Positions 1-8,832 of a stretch of DNA of 11,852 nucleotides are shown here, piece after piece. Within the stretch, counting starts at the first letter, position 1; each line of letters begins with the position of its first letter. The DNA lies in the NCBI GenBank assembly GCA_027011835.1, contig JALUZN010000113.1, positions 1-11,852 of the forward strand. The letters run 5' to 3'. The notes below the pieces were generated by a model. That model was not told the origin of the DNA. It searched no databases and saw nothing but the letters and a program-made list of their open reading frames with translations. The translations under genes were made by a program, and so were the position numbers. This DNA is from Draconibacterium sp. (GTDB lineage Bacteria > Bacteroidota > Bacteroidia > Bacteroidales > Prolixibacteraceae).

Positions 1-144
1 CAATTATTGTTGACCTGAATAGATACAAATTTTCTTTTTAAGTAATTTATTGTTTTTTAATTTGGAATTAATGAAAGAGGCATCACAAAATCTTTCCAAA
101 AGAAAAATATTAAGATTTTTAACAATTGTTTTCAGATTATATTC
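1..144. other. A/T-rich region downstream of the ABC permease
   Basis: This stretch follows the stop codon of the minus-strand permease and I see no convincing gene in it. It holds a small A/T-only inverted repeat (AAAAAT at 103-108 pairing with ATTTTT at 115-120) and a perfect 10-bp palindrome AACAATTGTT at 121-130. Either could form a weak terminator for the permease transcript, but there is no G/C-rich stem, so this is only a suggestion. Confidence 0.4.
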
Positions 145-1398
145 TTATACAGCATTCATAGCTTCCACCGGGTCGAGGCGGGCAGCCGAGCGGGCCGGCA
201 TAAATCCGGCAACAAAACCAATTACACTCGAAATGGTTAGCCCGGTAATAATATTTCCTGCGGTTAAGGCAATCTCGAAATCGGCAGCATAGGTAACTAT
301 AATTGTTCCTATAAAAATTAGAAATAAACCAACAATTCCGCCAATTAACGATAGAATAATTGCCTCGAAAATAAACTGTAGCAGAATAAAATATTTTTTG
401 GCACCAATTGCTTTTTGAATACCGATAATTTTGGTGCGCTCTTTTACCGAAACAAACATAATGTTTGCAATTCCGAACCCTCCCACCAAAATAGAGAACC
501 CGCCAATTATCCAGCCGGCCATATTAAAAACCACAAAAAACTGGTCGAACTGGTCGGCCACAATACTAACTTCGTTAAGTGCAAAGTTATTCTCTTCCAT
601 CGGTTTTAGTCGCCTAATCGACCGCATTATTCCTGCCAGTTCGGCCATAAATTTATCGGGGTCAACATCGGGTTTTGCCTTAACGCAAATCATTTGTCCG
701 CGGTCGCGATTTTTTACATCGAGCATATAATACGATTTCACCGCCGATATATGGACATTTTTGTCCATTGAGTTTCCAAAAGCATCTTGCCCTTTTTTTG
801 TGTAAACACCAATTACTCTGAACCTTTGCCCCTGAATTTTTACCGTTTGCCCAACGGGGTTTATACTCGAAAAAAGCTGGCTTGCAATGTCGGCACCAAG
901 AATAACGAGTGGTGCTCCCGAGCGCATTTCGCTCTCGGTAAAATACCTGCCACGTTCCACTTTCAGGTTCCAAACATTTTCCATTTCATACGAAGTGGCC
1001 ATTATGGTAACATTCTCAATTTTATCGCTCCCCGACTGTACTGTTCTGCTAAACCCAAAAATAAAAGCGGCACTTTCCACCGAGTTTCCACGGCGTAAAA
1101 CCTCTTCGGTCTCCTCCATATTTGGCACCGGCCGGTTCATGTATCGCCACCACGGATATTCGGTCTCGCCTTCGGGAGGTGTCCACGGCCATTTCATAAT
1201 GTACACCATGTCGCTGCCCATTTCGTCGAGCGTTTCGCGTATTTTCGATTCCAAAGAATCGATTACCGTAAAAACCGAAATAATGGCAAAAATGCCAATA
1301 GTAATTCCAAGCAACGATAGGAATGTACGCAGCCGGTTTGCCTTCAGCGAGTTGATAGCAAACGCAAAACTTTCGTAAATAAGCCGGACTAAAAGCAT
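145..1398 (-). CDS. MacB/FtsX-type ABC transporter permease
   Basis: This 417-residue inner-membrane protein has the layout of MacB-family ABC permeases. There is one N-terminal membrane helix (about residues 25-47), a large periplasmic MacB_PCD-like domain (about 50-285), and three C-terminal helices (about 290-316, 337-370 and 383-402). The cytoplasmic loop ERTKIIGIQKAIGAKK (320-335) is the FtsX-family signature that contacts the ATPase, and the tail PARSAARLDPVEAM (401-414) is the usual end of these permeases. MacB-type systems use ATP hydrolysis in the cytoplasm to drive motion in the periplasm, for example to export lipoproteins, peptides or drugs. No ATPase gene is in the window, so the partner and substrate are unknown; it may lie beyond the left edge or elsewhere. 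The gene is divergent from purH across 177 bp and is probably transcribed independently. Confidence 0.94.
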   Translation of the reverse strand: MLLVRLIYESFAFAINSLKANRLRTFLSLLGITIGIFAIISVFTVIDSLESKIRETLDEMGSDMVYIMKWPWTPPEGETEYPWWRYMNRPVPNMEETEEVLRRGNSVESAAFIFGFSRTVQSGSDKIENVTIMATSYEMENVWNLKVERGRYFTESEMRSGAPLVILGADIASQLFSSINPVGQTVKIQGQRFRVIGVYTKKGQDAFGNSMDKNVHISAVKSYYMLDVKNRDRGQMICVKAKPDVDPDKFMAELAGIMRSIRRLKPMEENNFALNEVSIVADQFDQFFVVFNMAGWIIGGFSILVGGFGIANIMFVSVKERTKIIGIQKAIGAKKYFILLQFIFEAIILSLIGGIVGLFLIFIGTIIVTYAADFEIALTAGNIITGLTISSVIGFVAGFMPARSAARLDPVEAMNAV

Positions 1399-1515
1399 AT
1401 TTTCAACTTCGGTTCAACAATAAAACTACCCTATTAGTGTTAATATTTAAGAATGATTACAGTCGCTTTTTTGAATGAGAATTTAAACTCGAATTTTTCT
1501 GCATCTTTCATTTTT

Positions 1516-1550
1516 TTTGATAAAATCTACATCGATTTTTTTTATCTTTG
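1516..1550 (+). promoter_or_regulatory. Bacteroidota-type promoter upstream of purH
   Basis: TATCTTTG at 1543-1550 matches the Bacteroidota -7 consensus TAnnTTTG exactly and lies 25 bp before the purH ATG. A TTTG at 1516-1519 may serve as the -33 element, although the 23-bp gap between TTG and TA is longer than the usual 19-21. Transcription would start near 1555-1560, giving a very short leader with no room for a riboswitch. No similar box is visible before mreB, mreC, mreD, mrdA or rodA. Confidence 0.65.
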
Positions 1551-1575
1551 CGACTTATAACGAAAAATCAAATAA

Positions 1576-3168
1576 ATGACTGATAATAAAAAAATTAAGA
1601 CTGCCTTAGTTTCAGTCTTTAACAAAGAAAACCTCGATAAGATTATTTATAAACTAAAAGAGCTGGATGTAAAAATATTAAGTACCGGCGGCACAAAAAG
1701 TTTTATCGAAAAATTGGGAGTTGAAGTTACTTCGGTTGAAAGTTTAACCGGTTATCCATCGATTTTGGGGGGGCGCGTAAAAACATTGCACCCGAAAGTG
1801 TTTGGTGGAATTCTTTCGCGCCGCGATAATCAGGGCGATGTTAGCCAGTTAACCGAGTACGAAATTCCCGAAATCGATTTGGTAATTGTCGACCTTTACC
1901 CGTTTGAAGATACCGTTGCTTCGGGTGCCGGCGAACAGGATATTATTGAGAAAATTGATATTGGCGGAATTTCGTTAATACGTGCAGCAGCCAAAAATTT
2001 TAAAGATGTGGTTATTGTTCCCTCAAAAAAAGAGTACCAGCCGCTGCTCGATTTATTAAATGAGAAGGGTGGCGAAACGTCGATGAGCGAAAGAAAATGG
2101 TTTGCCGGACAGGCATTTGCCGTTTCGTCGCATTACGATGCTGCTATTTTCGGCTATTTCAATCAAGGCGAAGATTCGTCGATGGAAAGAATTAGTTTAA
2201 ACGGCGGTCATGTTTTACGTTACGGCGAAAATCCGCACCAAAAGGCCACTTTCTTTAAATTCGCAAATACACCGGGCGAAATTACTTTAGCCAATGCTGA
2301 AGTTTTGCAGGGCAAAGCACTTTCGTACAACAATATGCTCGATGCCGATGCAGCGTGGAAATCGGCCAGCGACGCTTACCATTCGGTAACCCACATCGAA
2401 AACAAAGTTGCCGTTTCGGTTATAAAACATCTTAATCCGTGCGGATTGGCAGTTAGCGGAAACATTATGCAGTCGTTGGAAATGGCCTGGGCAGGCGACC
2501 CGATTAGTGCTTTCGGCAGCATTCTGTTTTTTACCGATACCGTTACAAAAGAGGTGGCCGAGTGGTTCGGGAAAAAGTTTGTAGAAATAATTATTGCTCC
2601 CGCATTTACCGACGAGGCACTTGAAGTTTTCAGTAAAAAGAAAAATTTACGCGTTTTGGTTATTCCTGTGAAAAAAGAGATTACCGGCGAAAAACTTTTC
2701 CGTTCAATAAGCGGTGGAATGTTGGTGCAAGACGAAGACGAAGGAATGGATACAAAACTGGAAACCGTTACTTCGAAAGCTTTCGATTCGACAAAAGCAA
2801 ACCTTGCCAAGTTTGGGATTACTGCCTGTAAGCACCTGAAAAGTAATGCCATTGCCGTGGTCTCGGAAGGTGAGAACGGTGCATTCTGGTTAACCGGAGC
2901 AGGAATGGGGCAACCCAACCGGTTAGACAGTTTAAAGAACTTAACCATGCCGCGTTTCGATATGAAAGAGGGTGTCGATATTGAAAACTCGGTACTTATT
3001 TCCGATGCGTTTTTCCCATTCCGCGACAGTATTGAAGCTGCCAACGAATATGGAGTAAAATACATTGTTGAACCCGGTGGAAGTATTCGCGACCAGGAGG
3101 TAATTGATGCTTGTAACGAGTTTGGCATTGCAATGGCATTTACCGGAAGACGCCATTTTAAACATTAG
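1576..3168 (+). CDS. purH: Bifunctional AICAR formyltransferase / IMP cyclohydrolase
   Basis: PurH carries out the last two steps of purine synthesis in the cytoplasm: formyl transfer from 10-formyl-THF to AICAR, then ring closure to IMP. The 530-residue protein is full length. Its N-terminal MGS-like cyclohydrolase domain (about 1-200) includes LSTGGTKSFIEKLG (35-48), the segment GYPSILGGRVKTLHPKVFGG (59-78), and DLVIVDLYPF (101-110). The formyltransferase part begins around LRYGENPHQKA (214-224). It contains KHLNPCG (284-290), whose Lys-His pair corresponds to the catalytic pair in this family, then GAGMGQPNRLDS (441-452) and SDAFFPFRDS (476-485), and ends in the family hallmark TGRRHFKH (523-530). 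The ATG follows an A-rich leader behind a good promoter. It is the first gene of the block that continues into mreB after a 35-bp gap. Confidence 0.98.
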   Translation: MTDNKKIKTALVSVFNKENLDKIIYKLKELDVKILSTGGTKSFIEKLGVEVTSVESLTGYPSILGGRVKTLHPKVFGGILSRRDNQGDVSQLTEYEIPEIDLVIVDLYPFEDTVASGAGEQDIIEKIDIGGISLIRAAAKNFKDVVIVPSKKEYQPLLDLLNEKGGETSMSERKWFAGQAFAVSSHYDAAIFGYFNQGEDSSMERISLNGGHVLRYGENPHQKATFFKFANTPGEITLANAEVLQGKALSYNNMLDADAAWKSASDAYHSVTHIENKVAVSVIKHLNPCGLAVSGNIMQSLEMAWAGDPISAFGSILFFTDTVTKEVAEWFGKKFVEIIIAPAFTDEALEVFSKKKNLRVLVIPVKKEITGEKLFRSISGGMLVQDEDEGMDTKLETVTSKAFDSTKANLAKFGITACKHLKSNAIAVVSEGENGAFWLTGAGMGQPNRLDSLKNLTMPRFDMKEGVDIENSVLISDAFFPFRDSIEAANEYGVKYIVEPGGSIRDQEVIDACNEFGIAMAFTGRRHFKH

Positions 3169-3203
3169 AATTTATTATTTGACGCTTTATACAACGAAAA
3201 TTT

Positions 3204-4226
3204 ATGGGATTATTTTCATTTTTAACGCAAGAGATTGCAATTGATTTGGGAACGGCAAACACAATTATTATTCATAACGATAAAATTGTGGTTGACGAAC
3301 CGTCGATTGTAGCCATCGATTTGAAAACAGAAAAAATGGTAGCAATTGGCGAAAAAGCCCGTCAGATGCAGGGGAAGACGCATGCGAATTTAAAGACAAT
3401 TCGGCCGTTGCGCGATGGTGTAATTGCCGATTTTAACGCTGCGGAACAGATGATACGCGGGATGATAAAAATGATACATCAGAAATCGAAGATGTTTTCG
3501 CCGGCATTAAAAATGGTAATTTGTATTCCGTCGGGAAGTACCGAAGTTGAAATTCGTGCGGTACGCGACTCGTCGGAACACGCCGGAGGACGCGAAGTTT
3601 ATATGATTTATGAACCGCTGGCTGCCGCCATTGGAATTGGTCTCGATGTGGAAGCTCCCGAAGGAAATATGGTGGTTGATATTGGTGGAGGAACAACCGA
3701 GATTGCTGTAATTTCGTTGGGTGGAATTGTTACCAACAAATCAATCCGGATTGCAGGCGACGATTTAACCGACGATATTATGGAATATATGCGCCATCAG
3801 CACAACATTAAAATTGGTGAGCGCACAGCCGAAGAGATTAAAATTCATGTGGGTTCGGCACTTTCGCAGCTAAAAGAGCCGCCACCTGACTATGTTGTGC
3901 AAGGGCCAAATCAAATGACTGCACTACCTATCGAAGTTCCGGTTTCGTATCAGGAGGTAGCACACTGCCTCGAGAAATCGATATCGAAAATTGAGACTGC
4001 CGTTTTAAGTGCACTGGAACAAACACCGCCCGAATTGTATGCCGATATTGTTGTAAAAGGAATCTGGCTTGCCGGAGGTGGAGCACTTCTGAAAGGGTTA
4101 GACAAACGATTAACTGATAAAATAGGAATTCCGTTTCATATTGCCGAAGACCCGTTGCGGGCAGTGGTGCGTGGTACAGGAATTGCTCTGAAGAACGTAG
4201 AAAATTTCTCATTCCTGATTCGATAA
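3204..4226 (+). CDS. mreB: Rod shape-determining protein MreB (actin-like)
   Basis: MreB is the bacterial actin homologue. It forms membrane-bound filaments that orient the elongasome and so set cell width. The 340-residue length is normal. The actin-type ATP-binding motifs are present: DLGTANT (phosphate 1, residues 14-20), YEPLAAAIG (136-144) with the catalytic-type Glu, VDIGGGTTEIAV (phosphate 2, 158-169), GERTAEEIK (205-213), and the adenosine-site LAGGGALLKGL (289-299). The N-terminus MGLFSFLTQEIAIDLG is short and hydrophobic, as expected for membrane attachment. The gene sits 35 bp after purH and 22 bp before mreC, and no separate promoter box is visible, so read-through from purH is likely. 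Confidence 0.97.
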   Translation: MGLFSFLTQEIAIDLGTANTIIIHNDKIVVDEPSIVAIDLKTEKMVAIGEKARQMQGKTHANLKTIRPLRDGVIADFNAAEQMIRGMIKMIHQKSKMFSPALKMVICIPSGSTEVEIRAVRDSSEHAGGREVYMIYEPLAAAIGIGLDVEAPEGNMVVDIGGGTTEIAVISLGGIVTNKSIRIAGDDLTDDIMEYMRHQHNIKIGERTAEEIKIHVGSALSQLKEPPPDYVVQGPNQMTALPIEVPVSYQEVAHCLEKSISKIETAVLSALEQTPPELYADIVVKGIWLAGGGALLKGLDKRLTDKIGIPFHIAEDPLRAVVRGTGIALKNVENFSFLIR

Positions 4227-4248
4227 CGGTTAGGATTTTTTAAAAGCA

Positions 4249-5085
4249 ATGAGAGGTCTGCTCAGGTATTTAATCAATAATCATGTTTTTCTGCTTTTTC
4301 TTTTTTTAGAAGTAGTTTCGTTAATCTTTGTTTTTAACTTTAATAAATATCAGAGCGTTCAGTACCTTAACTCGTCGAACCGTGTTGCAGCTTCGGTTTA
4401 TAACTATTTCGACTCGGTTGTAAAATATTTCGAGTTGGCCAAAGACAACGAAATTCTGGCTAAAGAAAATGCACGGTTAAAATCGCAGCATTCATTTTTG
4501 CAAAACAGGTCCGACTCGCTTGGCTCGGGTTTCGTTCAGCACGACACAAATTACAGGTATATTCCTGCGCGGATTATTAATAATTCGGTAAATAAAACGC
4601 TTAATTACATTACACTTAATAAAGGGAGTTCCGATGGAGTAAAACCCGACATGGGAATTATTTCTCCTACAGGAATTGTGGGTGTTGTTATTAGCGTTTC
4701 AAAATCGTATTCGCTGGGCTTTTCGTTGTTAAATAGTCGTTGGGGGCCGTCGGGAAAATTAAAGAAAAGCGGTTTCTTTGGCCCCATAGAATGGAGCGGC
4801 GGCGACTACCGCGAAGCTAATCTGATGGAGATTCCTTTTCATGTTCATTTGGCAGTTGGCGACACAATTGTTACCAGTGGCCATTCGGCGGTTTTTCCCG
4901 AAGGATTGTTGATTGGAACGGTAAAAGAGTTTAGTCAGCCCGAAGGCGAAAGTTTTTACAAAATTAAAATTCAGCTTGCAACCGATTTCCGGTCCATTCA
5001 TTTTGTCGATATAATTGATAACATTGACAAAGAGGAGTTGCAAAAGCTTGAAAGTTTAATAGAAAATGGGGCGACAAATAATTAA
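4249..5085 (+). CDS. mreC: Rod shape-determining protein MreC
   Basis: MreC is a bitopic inner-membrane protein whose periplasmic part self-associates and activates PBP2-RodA. The 278-residue protein has a short cytoplasmic start, one membrane helix (about residues 12-31), and a coiled-coil region rich in K/E/N/L (about 55-88, including KDNEILAKENARLKSQ). A beta-rich periplasmic domain with the MreC look follows, with YIPARIINNSVNKTLNYITL, then a segment with GSSDGVKPDMGIISPTGIVG, and near the end the typical VGDTIVTSGHSAVFPEGLLIG. The last 20 bp overlap the start of mreD, which suggests translational coupling. Confidence 0.95.
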   Translation: MRGLLRYLINNHVFLLFLFLEVVSLIFVFNFNKYQSVQYLNSSNRVAASVYNYFDSVVKYFELAKDNEILAKENARLKSQHSFLQNRSDSLGSGFVQHDTNYRYIPARIINNSVNKTLNYITLNKGSSDGVKPDMGIISPTGIVGVVISVSKSYSLGFSLLNSRWGPSGKLKKSGFFGPIEWSGGDYREANLMEIPFHVHLAVGDTIVTSGHSAVFPEGLLIGTVKEFSQPEGESFYKIKIQLATDFRSIHFVDIIDNIDKEELQKLESLIENGATNN

Positions 5086-5569
5086 ATACGGATTTATGTT
5101 TATTGGCCTGGTACTTACCCAGGTATTAATTCTGAACCACATTCAGTTTAGTGGTTTTGTAAACCCGTATATTTATATTTTGTTTGTTCTTTTGCTTCCG
5201 TTAAATACTCCGCGTTACGCTGTTCTTATTTTTGCTTTTTTGATGGGAATTTCTATTGATATTTTTTCGAACAGTTTGGGAATTCACGCGTTTGCAACGG
5301 TTTTTATCGGCTATATACGGCCACTTGTAATTAGGGTTATATCGAGCCGCGAAGAAGATATGAGCGACTATCCGGGATTGATGCAAAACGGAATCGGGTG
5401 GTTTTTAAGTTATGTGTCGATAATGGTTCTCGTTCACCACACTGTTTTGTTCTATCTTGAAGTATTTACATTTGCACACTTTTTTAGCACTTTGATGCGT
5501 GTATTTTTTAGTTCTGTTTTTTCGATATTTGCAATTGTTTTAAGTCAGTTAATAGTTTTCAGAGATTAA
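5066..5569 (+). CDS. mreD: Rod shape-determining protein MreD
   Basis: MreD is a small polytopic membrane protein that binds MreC and modulates its activation of the elongasome. This 167-residue product is almost entirely hydrophobic, with about six likely membrane segments (around residues 8-27, 33-48, 50-68, 71-90, 110-133 and 140-164). The motif MGISIDIFSNSLGIHAFATVF-like region (60-80) matches the MreD pattern of a conserved Asp followed by a Gly and a small-residue helix. MreD proteins are weakly conserved, so position between mreC and mrdA is a large part of the evidence. The ATG lies inside the last codons of mreC, and the stop is 10 bp before mrdA. Confidence 0.92.
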   Translation: MGRQIIKYGFMFIGLVLTQVLILNHIQFSGFVNPYIYILFVLLLPLNTPRYAVLIFAFLMGISIDIFSNSLGIHAFATVFIGYIRPLVIRVISSREEDMSDYPGLMQNGIGWFLSYVSIMVLVHHTVLFYLEVFTFAHFFSTLMRVFFSSVFSIFAIVLSQLIVFRD

Positions 5570-5579
5570 ATTTATCAGC

Positions 5580-7394
5580 GTGGATATCTATTCAAAACGG
5601 AGATTTGTTGTATACGGAGTTTTTGCCTTCGTTGTACTGCTATTTTTAATTATTCTGTTTCGTCTGCAAATTCTTAACTCTACCTACAAACAATTTGCAA
5701 CCAATAACGTATTGCGCGAAGTAACACAGTATCCGGCTCGCGGACTTATATACGACCGCAACGGAAAGCTATTGGTTTACAATAAAACTGCTTACGATTT
5801 ACTAATTACACCCCGCGAAGTTACTGCTTTCGACACAACCCTTTTTTGCAATTTGCTGAATATTTCGAAAGAGAATCTGAAAGCAGGAATAAAAAAAGCA
5901 ACAAAATATTCGCCCTACAAACCATCAATTTTAATTAAACAAATATCGCCCGAAAGGTTTGCTGTACTAAAAGAGCAACTCTACAAGTTTAACGGATTTC
6001 ATACGCAGTCGCGAACATTGCGCGAATACTCAACCACTGCTGCGGCACATGCGCTTGGGTACGTTGGCGAAGTTTCGGGGACCGATATTAAACGAGACAG
6101 TTATTATAAACCGGGCGATTATATTGGAGTTAGCGGAATTGAAAAAACATACGAAACTCAGTTACGTGGCACAAAAGGGGTGAAAATGAATCTCGTTGAT
6201 GTTCATAACAGAGTGCAGGGGAGTTACCGGAATGGCGAGGACGATGTGCCGGCAAAAATAGGGAAGAACATTGTTTCTACCCTCGATTTGAATTTACAGC
6301 TTTACGCCGAAAACCTTTTCCGGAATAAAAGGGGGAGTGTGGTAGCCATTGAGCCTGCAACGGGCGAGGTACTTGTCTTTGTAAGTGCTCCCACCTACGA
6401 CCCCGGGTTGCTGGTGGGCAGGGTGCGCGGGCACAACTATTCGGAACTGTTGGCCGACACATTAATGCCGCTGTTTAATCGTGCATTGCAAGCAAAATAT
6501 CCTCCGGGTTCGTCGTTTAAACCGGTTAATGCTTTAATTGGGTTGCAGGTAAATGCTATTAACAGAGAAACTCGTTTTGCCTGTTACGGAAAAGCTTCGA
6601 GCCCCATTCGGTGCACCCACAATCATGGCTCGCCAAACGATGTTGTCGATGCCATTCGCGAATCGTGTAACCCGTTTTTATGGAATACATTCAAATCGAT
6701 TTTGGGGAAGTACAAAACATCAGCCGAGGGATTTAATGTTTGGCGTAAATATGTGGCAAGTTTTGGAATAGGGCAGCATTTAAGCAGCGATTTTTCCAAT
6801 GGGTTAAAGGGCGATTTACCTACCGAAAAGCAGTACAATAAAATATATGGAAGGGGGCACTGGAATGCACTTACCGTTCGGTCGCTGGCAATTGGCCAGG
6901 GCGAACTCGGTGTAACTCCGCTGCAAATGGCCAACTACGGCGCAGTTATTGCCAACCGGGGGTTTTATTACACGCCACATATTGTAAAAGAGATTGAAAA
7001 CGATACCATTTCCAGCGAATTTAAAACAAAAAGAGAAGTGCCGATTGATAAAAAACATTTCGAAACGGTAATAATTGGAATGTCGCAGTCGGTACAACGA
7101 AATTTGGCGGCAACAGTTAAAATTCCGGAGATAGAAATGTGCGGTAAAACCGGTACGGTACAAAACAATCAGGGAGCCGACCATTCGGTGTTTGTGGCAT
7201 TTGCACCACGCGAAAATCCGAAGATTGCACTTTTTGTTTATGTCGAAAATGGCGTTTGGGGATCGCGGTATGCAGCTCCAATGGCAAGTTTAATTGTAGA
7301 GAAATACCTTACCGATTCCATCTCGGCACGCAGAAAATGGATAGAGAAAAAAATGTTGGATGCTAATTTGTTAGATCCGAATCAAAAAAAATAA
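5580..7394 (+). CDS. mrdA: Penicillin-binding protein 2 (elongasome transpeptidase)
   Basis: PBP2 is the class B transpeptidase that cross-links side-wall peptidoglycan in the periplasm together with RodA. The 604-residue protein has one N-terminal membrane anchor (about 10-29). A PBP dimerisation/pedestal domain follows (about 45-215, with YPARGLIYDRNGKLL at 51-65 and YIGVSGIEKTYE at 181-192), then the transpeptidase domain (about 245-575). All three catalytic motifs are present: SSFK with the nucleophile Ser311, SCN (362-364), and KTGT (523-526). The start codon is GTG at 5580-5582; it is chosen because it gives the usual short basic cytoplasmic tail MDIYSKRR before the membrane helix and no in-frame ATG lies close by. 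The gene starts 10 bp after mreD and ends 1 bp before rodA. Confidence 0.97.
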   Translation: MDIYSKRRFVVYGVFAFVVLLFLIILFRLQILNSTYKQFATNNVLREVTQYPARGLIYDRNGKLLVYNKTAYDLLITPREVTAFDTTLFCNLLNISKENLKAGIKKATKYSPYKPSILIKQISPERFAVLKEQLYKFNGFHTQSRTLREYSTTAAAHALGYVGEVSGTDIKRDSYYKPGDYIGVSGIEKTYETQLRGTKGVKMNLVDVHNRVQGSYRNGEDDVPAKIGKNIVSTLDLNLQLYAENLFRNKRGSVVAIEPATGEVLVFVSAPTYDPGLLVGRVRGHNYSELLADTLMPLFNRALQAKYPPGSSFKPVNALIGLQVNAINRETRFACYGKASSPIRCTHNHGSPNDVVDAIRESCNPFLWNTFKSILGKYKTSAEGFNVWRKYVASFGIGQHLSSDFSNGLKGDLPTEKQYNKIYGRGHWNALTVRSLAIGQGELGVTPLQMANYGAVIANRGFYYTPHIVKEIENDTISSEFKTKREVPIDKKHFETVIIGMSQSVQRNLAATVKIPEIEMCGKTGTVQNNQGADHSVFVAFAPRENPKIALFVYVENGVWGSRYAAPMASLIVEKYLTDSISARRKWIEKKMLDANLLDPNQKK

Positions 7395-7395
7395 T

Positions 7396-8817
7396 ATGCC
7401 AAAACGTAATAACTTGTGGGCAAATATCGACTGGGTAACCGTATTACTCTTTCTTGCTTTGGTGTTTATGGGGTGGCTTAATATTTATGCTGCTGTTTAT
7501 AACGAGCATTATCAAAGTATTTTCGACACCACACAACGTTACGGAAAACAGTTAATATGGATTGGCGCTGCGCTTACAATCGGGCTGATAATTTTACTTA
7601 TCGATACCAATTTTTACGTCTTCTTTTCGTACATAATTTATGGGTTTCTTCTATTTTTATTGATTCTGGTTCTGTTTATCGGGAAAGATATAAACGGTGC
7701 CCGTTCGTGGTTTGCAATTGGTAGCTTTGGTTTTCAGCCCTCCGAGTTTATGAAGTTTGCAACGGCACTGGTGCTGGCGCGTTATATGAGTTCGTACGGG
7801 TTTAAAATTCATAATCCAAAATCGTTGGCAACAATTGCTGCAATTATTTTTACTCCGGTACTGTTTATTTTCTTGCAAAACGATACCGGTTCGGCGTTGG
7901 TCTATTTTTCGTTTGTTTTGGTCTTGTATCGCGAAGGTTTGTCGGGAGTTGTTCTCTTTTTTGGAACATTGGTGGCCCTCCTTTTTGTGTTGGCATTACT
8001 TGTCCCGAGTTTGATTCTTTACAGTGTTCTATTGGCAATTGCACTTCTGGCATTTTTTGTTGTTAATACAAAACTCATTCAGTTTACCCGCGTTTTAGGA
8101 GCTTATTTAATCAGTATTTCGGTTCTGTTTTTATTGAATTTTCTGATGAAAAAGGAGTATCCTCTTGCCGAAATTGTAATGGCCGGAGTGTTGTTGGGGT
8201 CGGTAATTGTATTGCTGGTAAGTTGGCGAAACCGGATAAAAAATTACAGTTTAATAGCGTTGGTTTTGTTGGGGTCTATTCTGTTTACTCTTTCGGTTGA
8301 TTATGCATTTAATAACTTTCTCGAATCGCATCAGCAAGCACGTATAAACGAACTGCTCGGTATTGAATCGGACCCGCTGGGTGCCGGATACAATGTGAAT
8401 CAGAGTAAAATTGCAATTGGTTCGGGAGGCGCATTTGGGAAAGGGTATTTAAAAGGAACACAAACAAAATTTAATTTTGTGCCCGAACAAAGTACCGACT
8501 TTATATTTTGTACAGTGGGCGAGGAGTGGGGCTTTTTAGGAACTTCGGTAGTAATTGGCTTGTTTCTTTTTTTATTAATGCGATTAATTTGGCTCGCCGA
8601 GCGGCAACGGTCGAGCTTTTCGCGAATTTACGGTTACTCGGTGGCGGTAATTCTGTTTTTCCATTTTACGGTAAATATTGGAATGACCATTGGATTGATG
8701 CCAGTAATTGGAATTCCTCTGCCTTTTTTTAGCTATGGCGGCTCTTCGCTCTGGTCGTTTACAACGCTTCTTTTTATCTTTATCAGGTTAGATGCCAGCC
8801 GGTTCGACCAGTTGTAG
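7396..8817 (+). CDS. rodA: SEDS peptidoglycan glycosyltransferase RodA
   Basis: RodA polymerises lipid II into glycan strands and works as a complex with PBP2. The 473-residue polytopic protein carries the SEDS signatures: GARSWFAIGSFGFQPSEFMK (101-120), QNDTGSALV (161-169), FVPEQSTDFIFCTVGEEWGF (361-380) with the Asp368 that corresponds to the essential catalytic-site Asp of the family, and PVIGIPLPFFSYGGSS (436-451). It is about 100 residues longer than E. coli RodA. The extra length is a hydrophobic stretch between about 186 and 300 that could hold three to four additional membrane helices. Longer RodA forms are, as far as I recall, common in Bacteroidota, so this is probably a lineage trait. 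It is the last gene of the block. Confidence 0.96.
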   Translation: MPKRNNLWANIDWVTVLLFLALVFMGWLNIYAAVYNEHYQSIFDTTQRYGKQLIWIGAALTIGLIILLIDTNFYVFFSYIIYGFLLFLLILVLFIGKDINGARSWFAIGSFGFQPSEFMKFATALVLARYMSSYGFKIHNPKSLATIAAIIFTPVLFIFLQNDTGSALVYFSFVLVLYREGLSGVVLFFGTLVALLFVLALLVPSLILYSVLLAIALLAFFVVNTKLIQFTRVLGAYLISISVLFLLNFLMKKEYPLAEIVMAGVLLGSVIVLLVSWRNRIKNYSLIALVLLGSILFTLSVDYAFNNFLESHQQARINELLGIESDPLGAGYNVNQSKIAIGSGGAFGKGYLKGTQTKFNFVPEQSTDFIFCTVGEEWGFLGTSVVIGLFLFLLMRLIWLAERQRSSFSRIYGYSVAVILFFHFTVNIGMTIGLMPVIGIPLPFFSYGGSSLWSFTTLLFIFIRLDASRFDQL

Positions 8818-8832
8818 CTTTTAAACTACAAT
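8811..8832 (+). terminator. Weak hairpin overlapping the rodA stop codon
   Basis: TTGTAG (8812-8817) can pair with CTACAA (8826-8831) around an 8-base loop, with one further G-T pair outside. The stem includes the rodA stop codon. There is no U-run after it, so it is at best a weak terminator for the purH-rodA transcript. Confidence 0.3.

Noticed and set aside
887..1378. Plus-strand open frame of 163 codons
   Set aside because: It lies antisense to the ABC permease, which has a complete family pattern; the plus frame shows no domain.
2376..3128. Minus-strand open frame of 250 codons inside purH
   Set aside because: It is a shadow of the purH frame, long because stop triplets are rare antisense to its codon usage; purH is unambiguous on the other strand.
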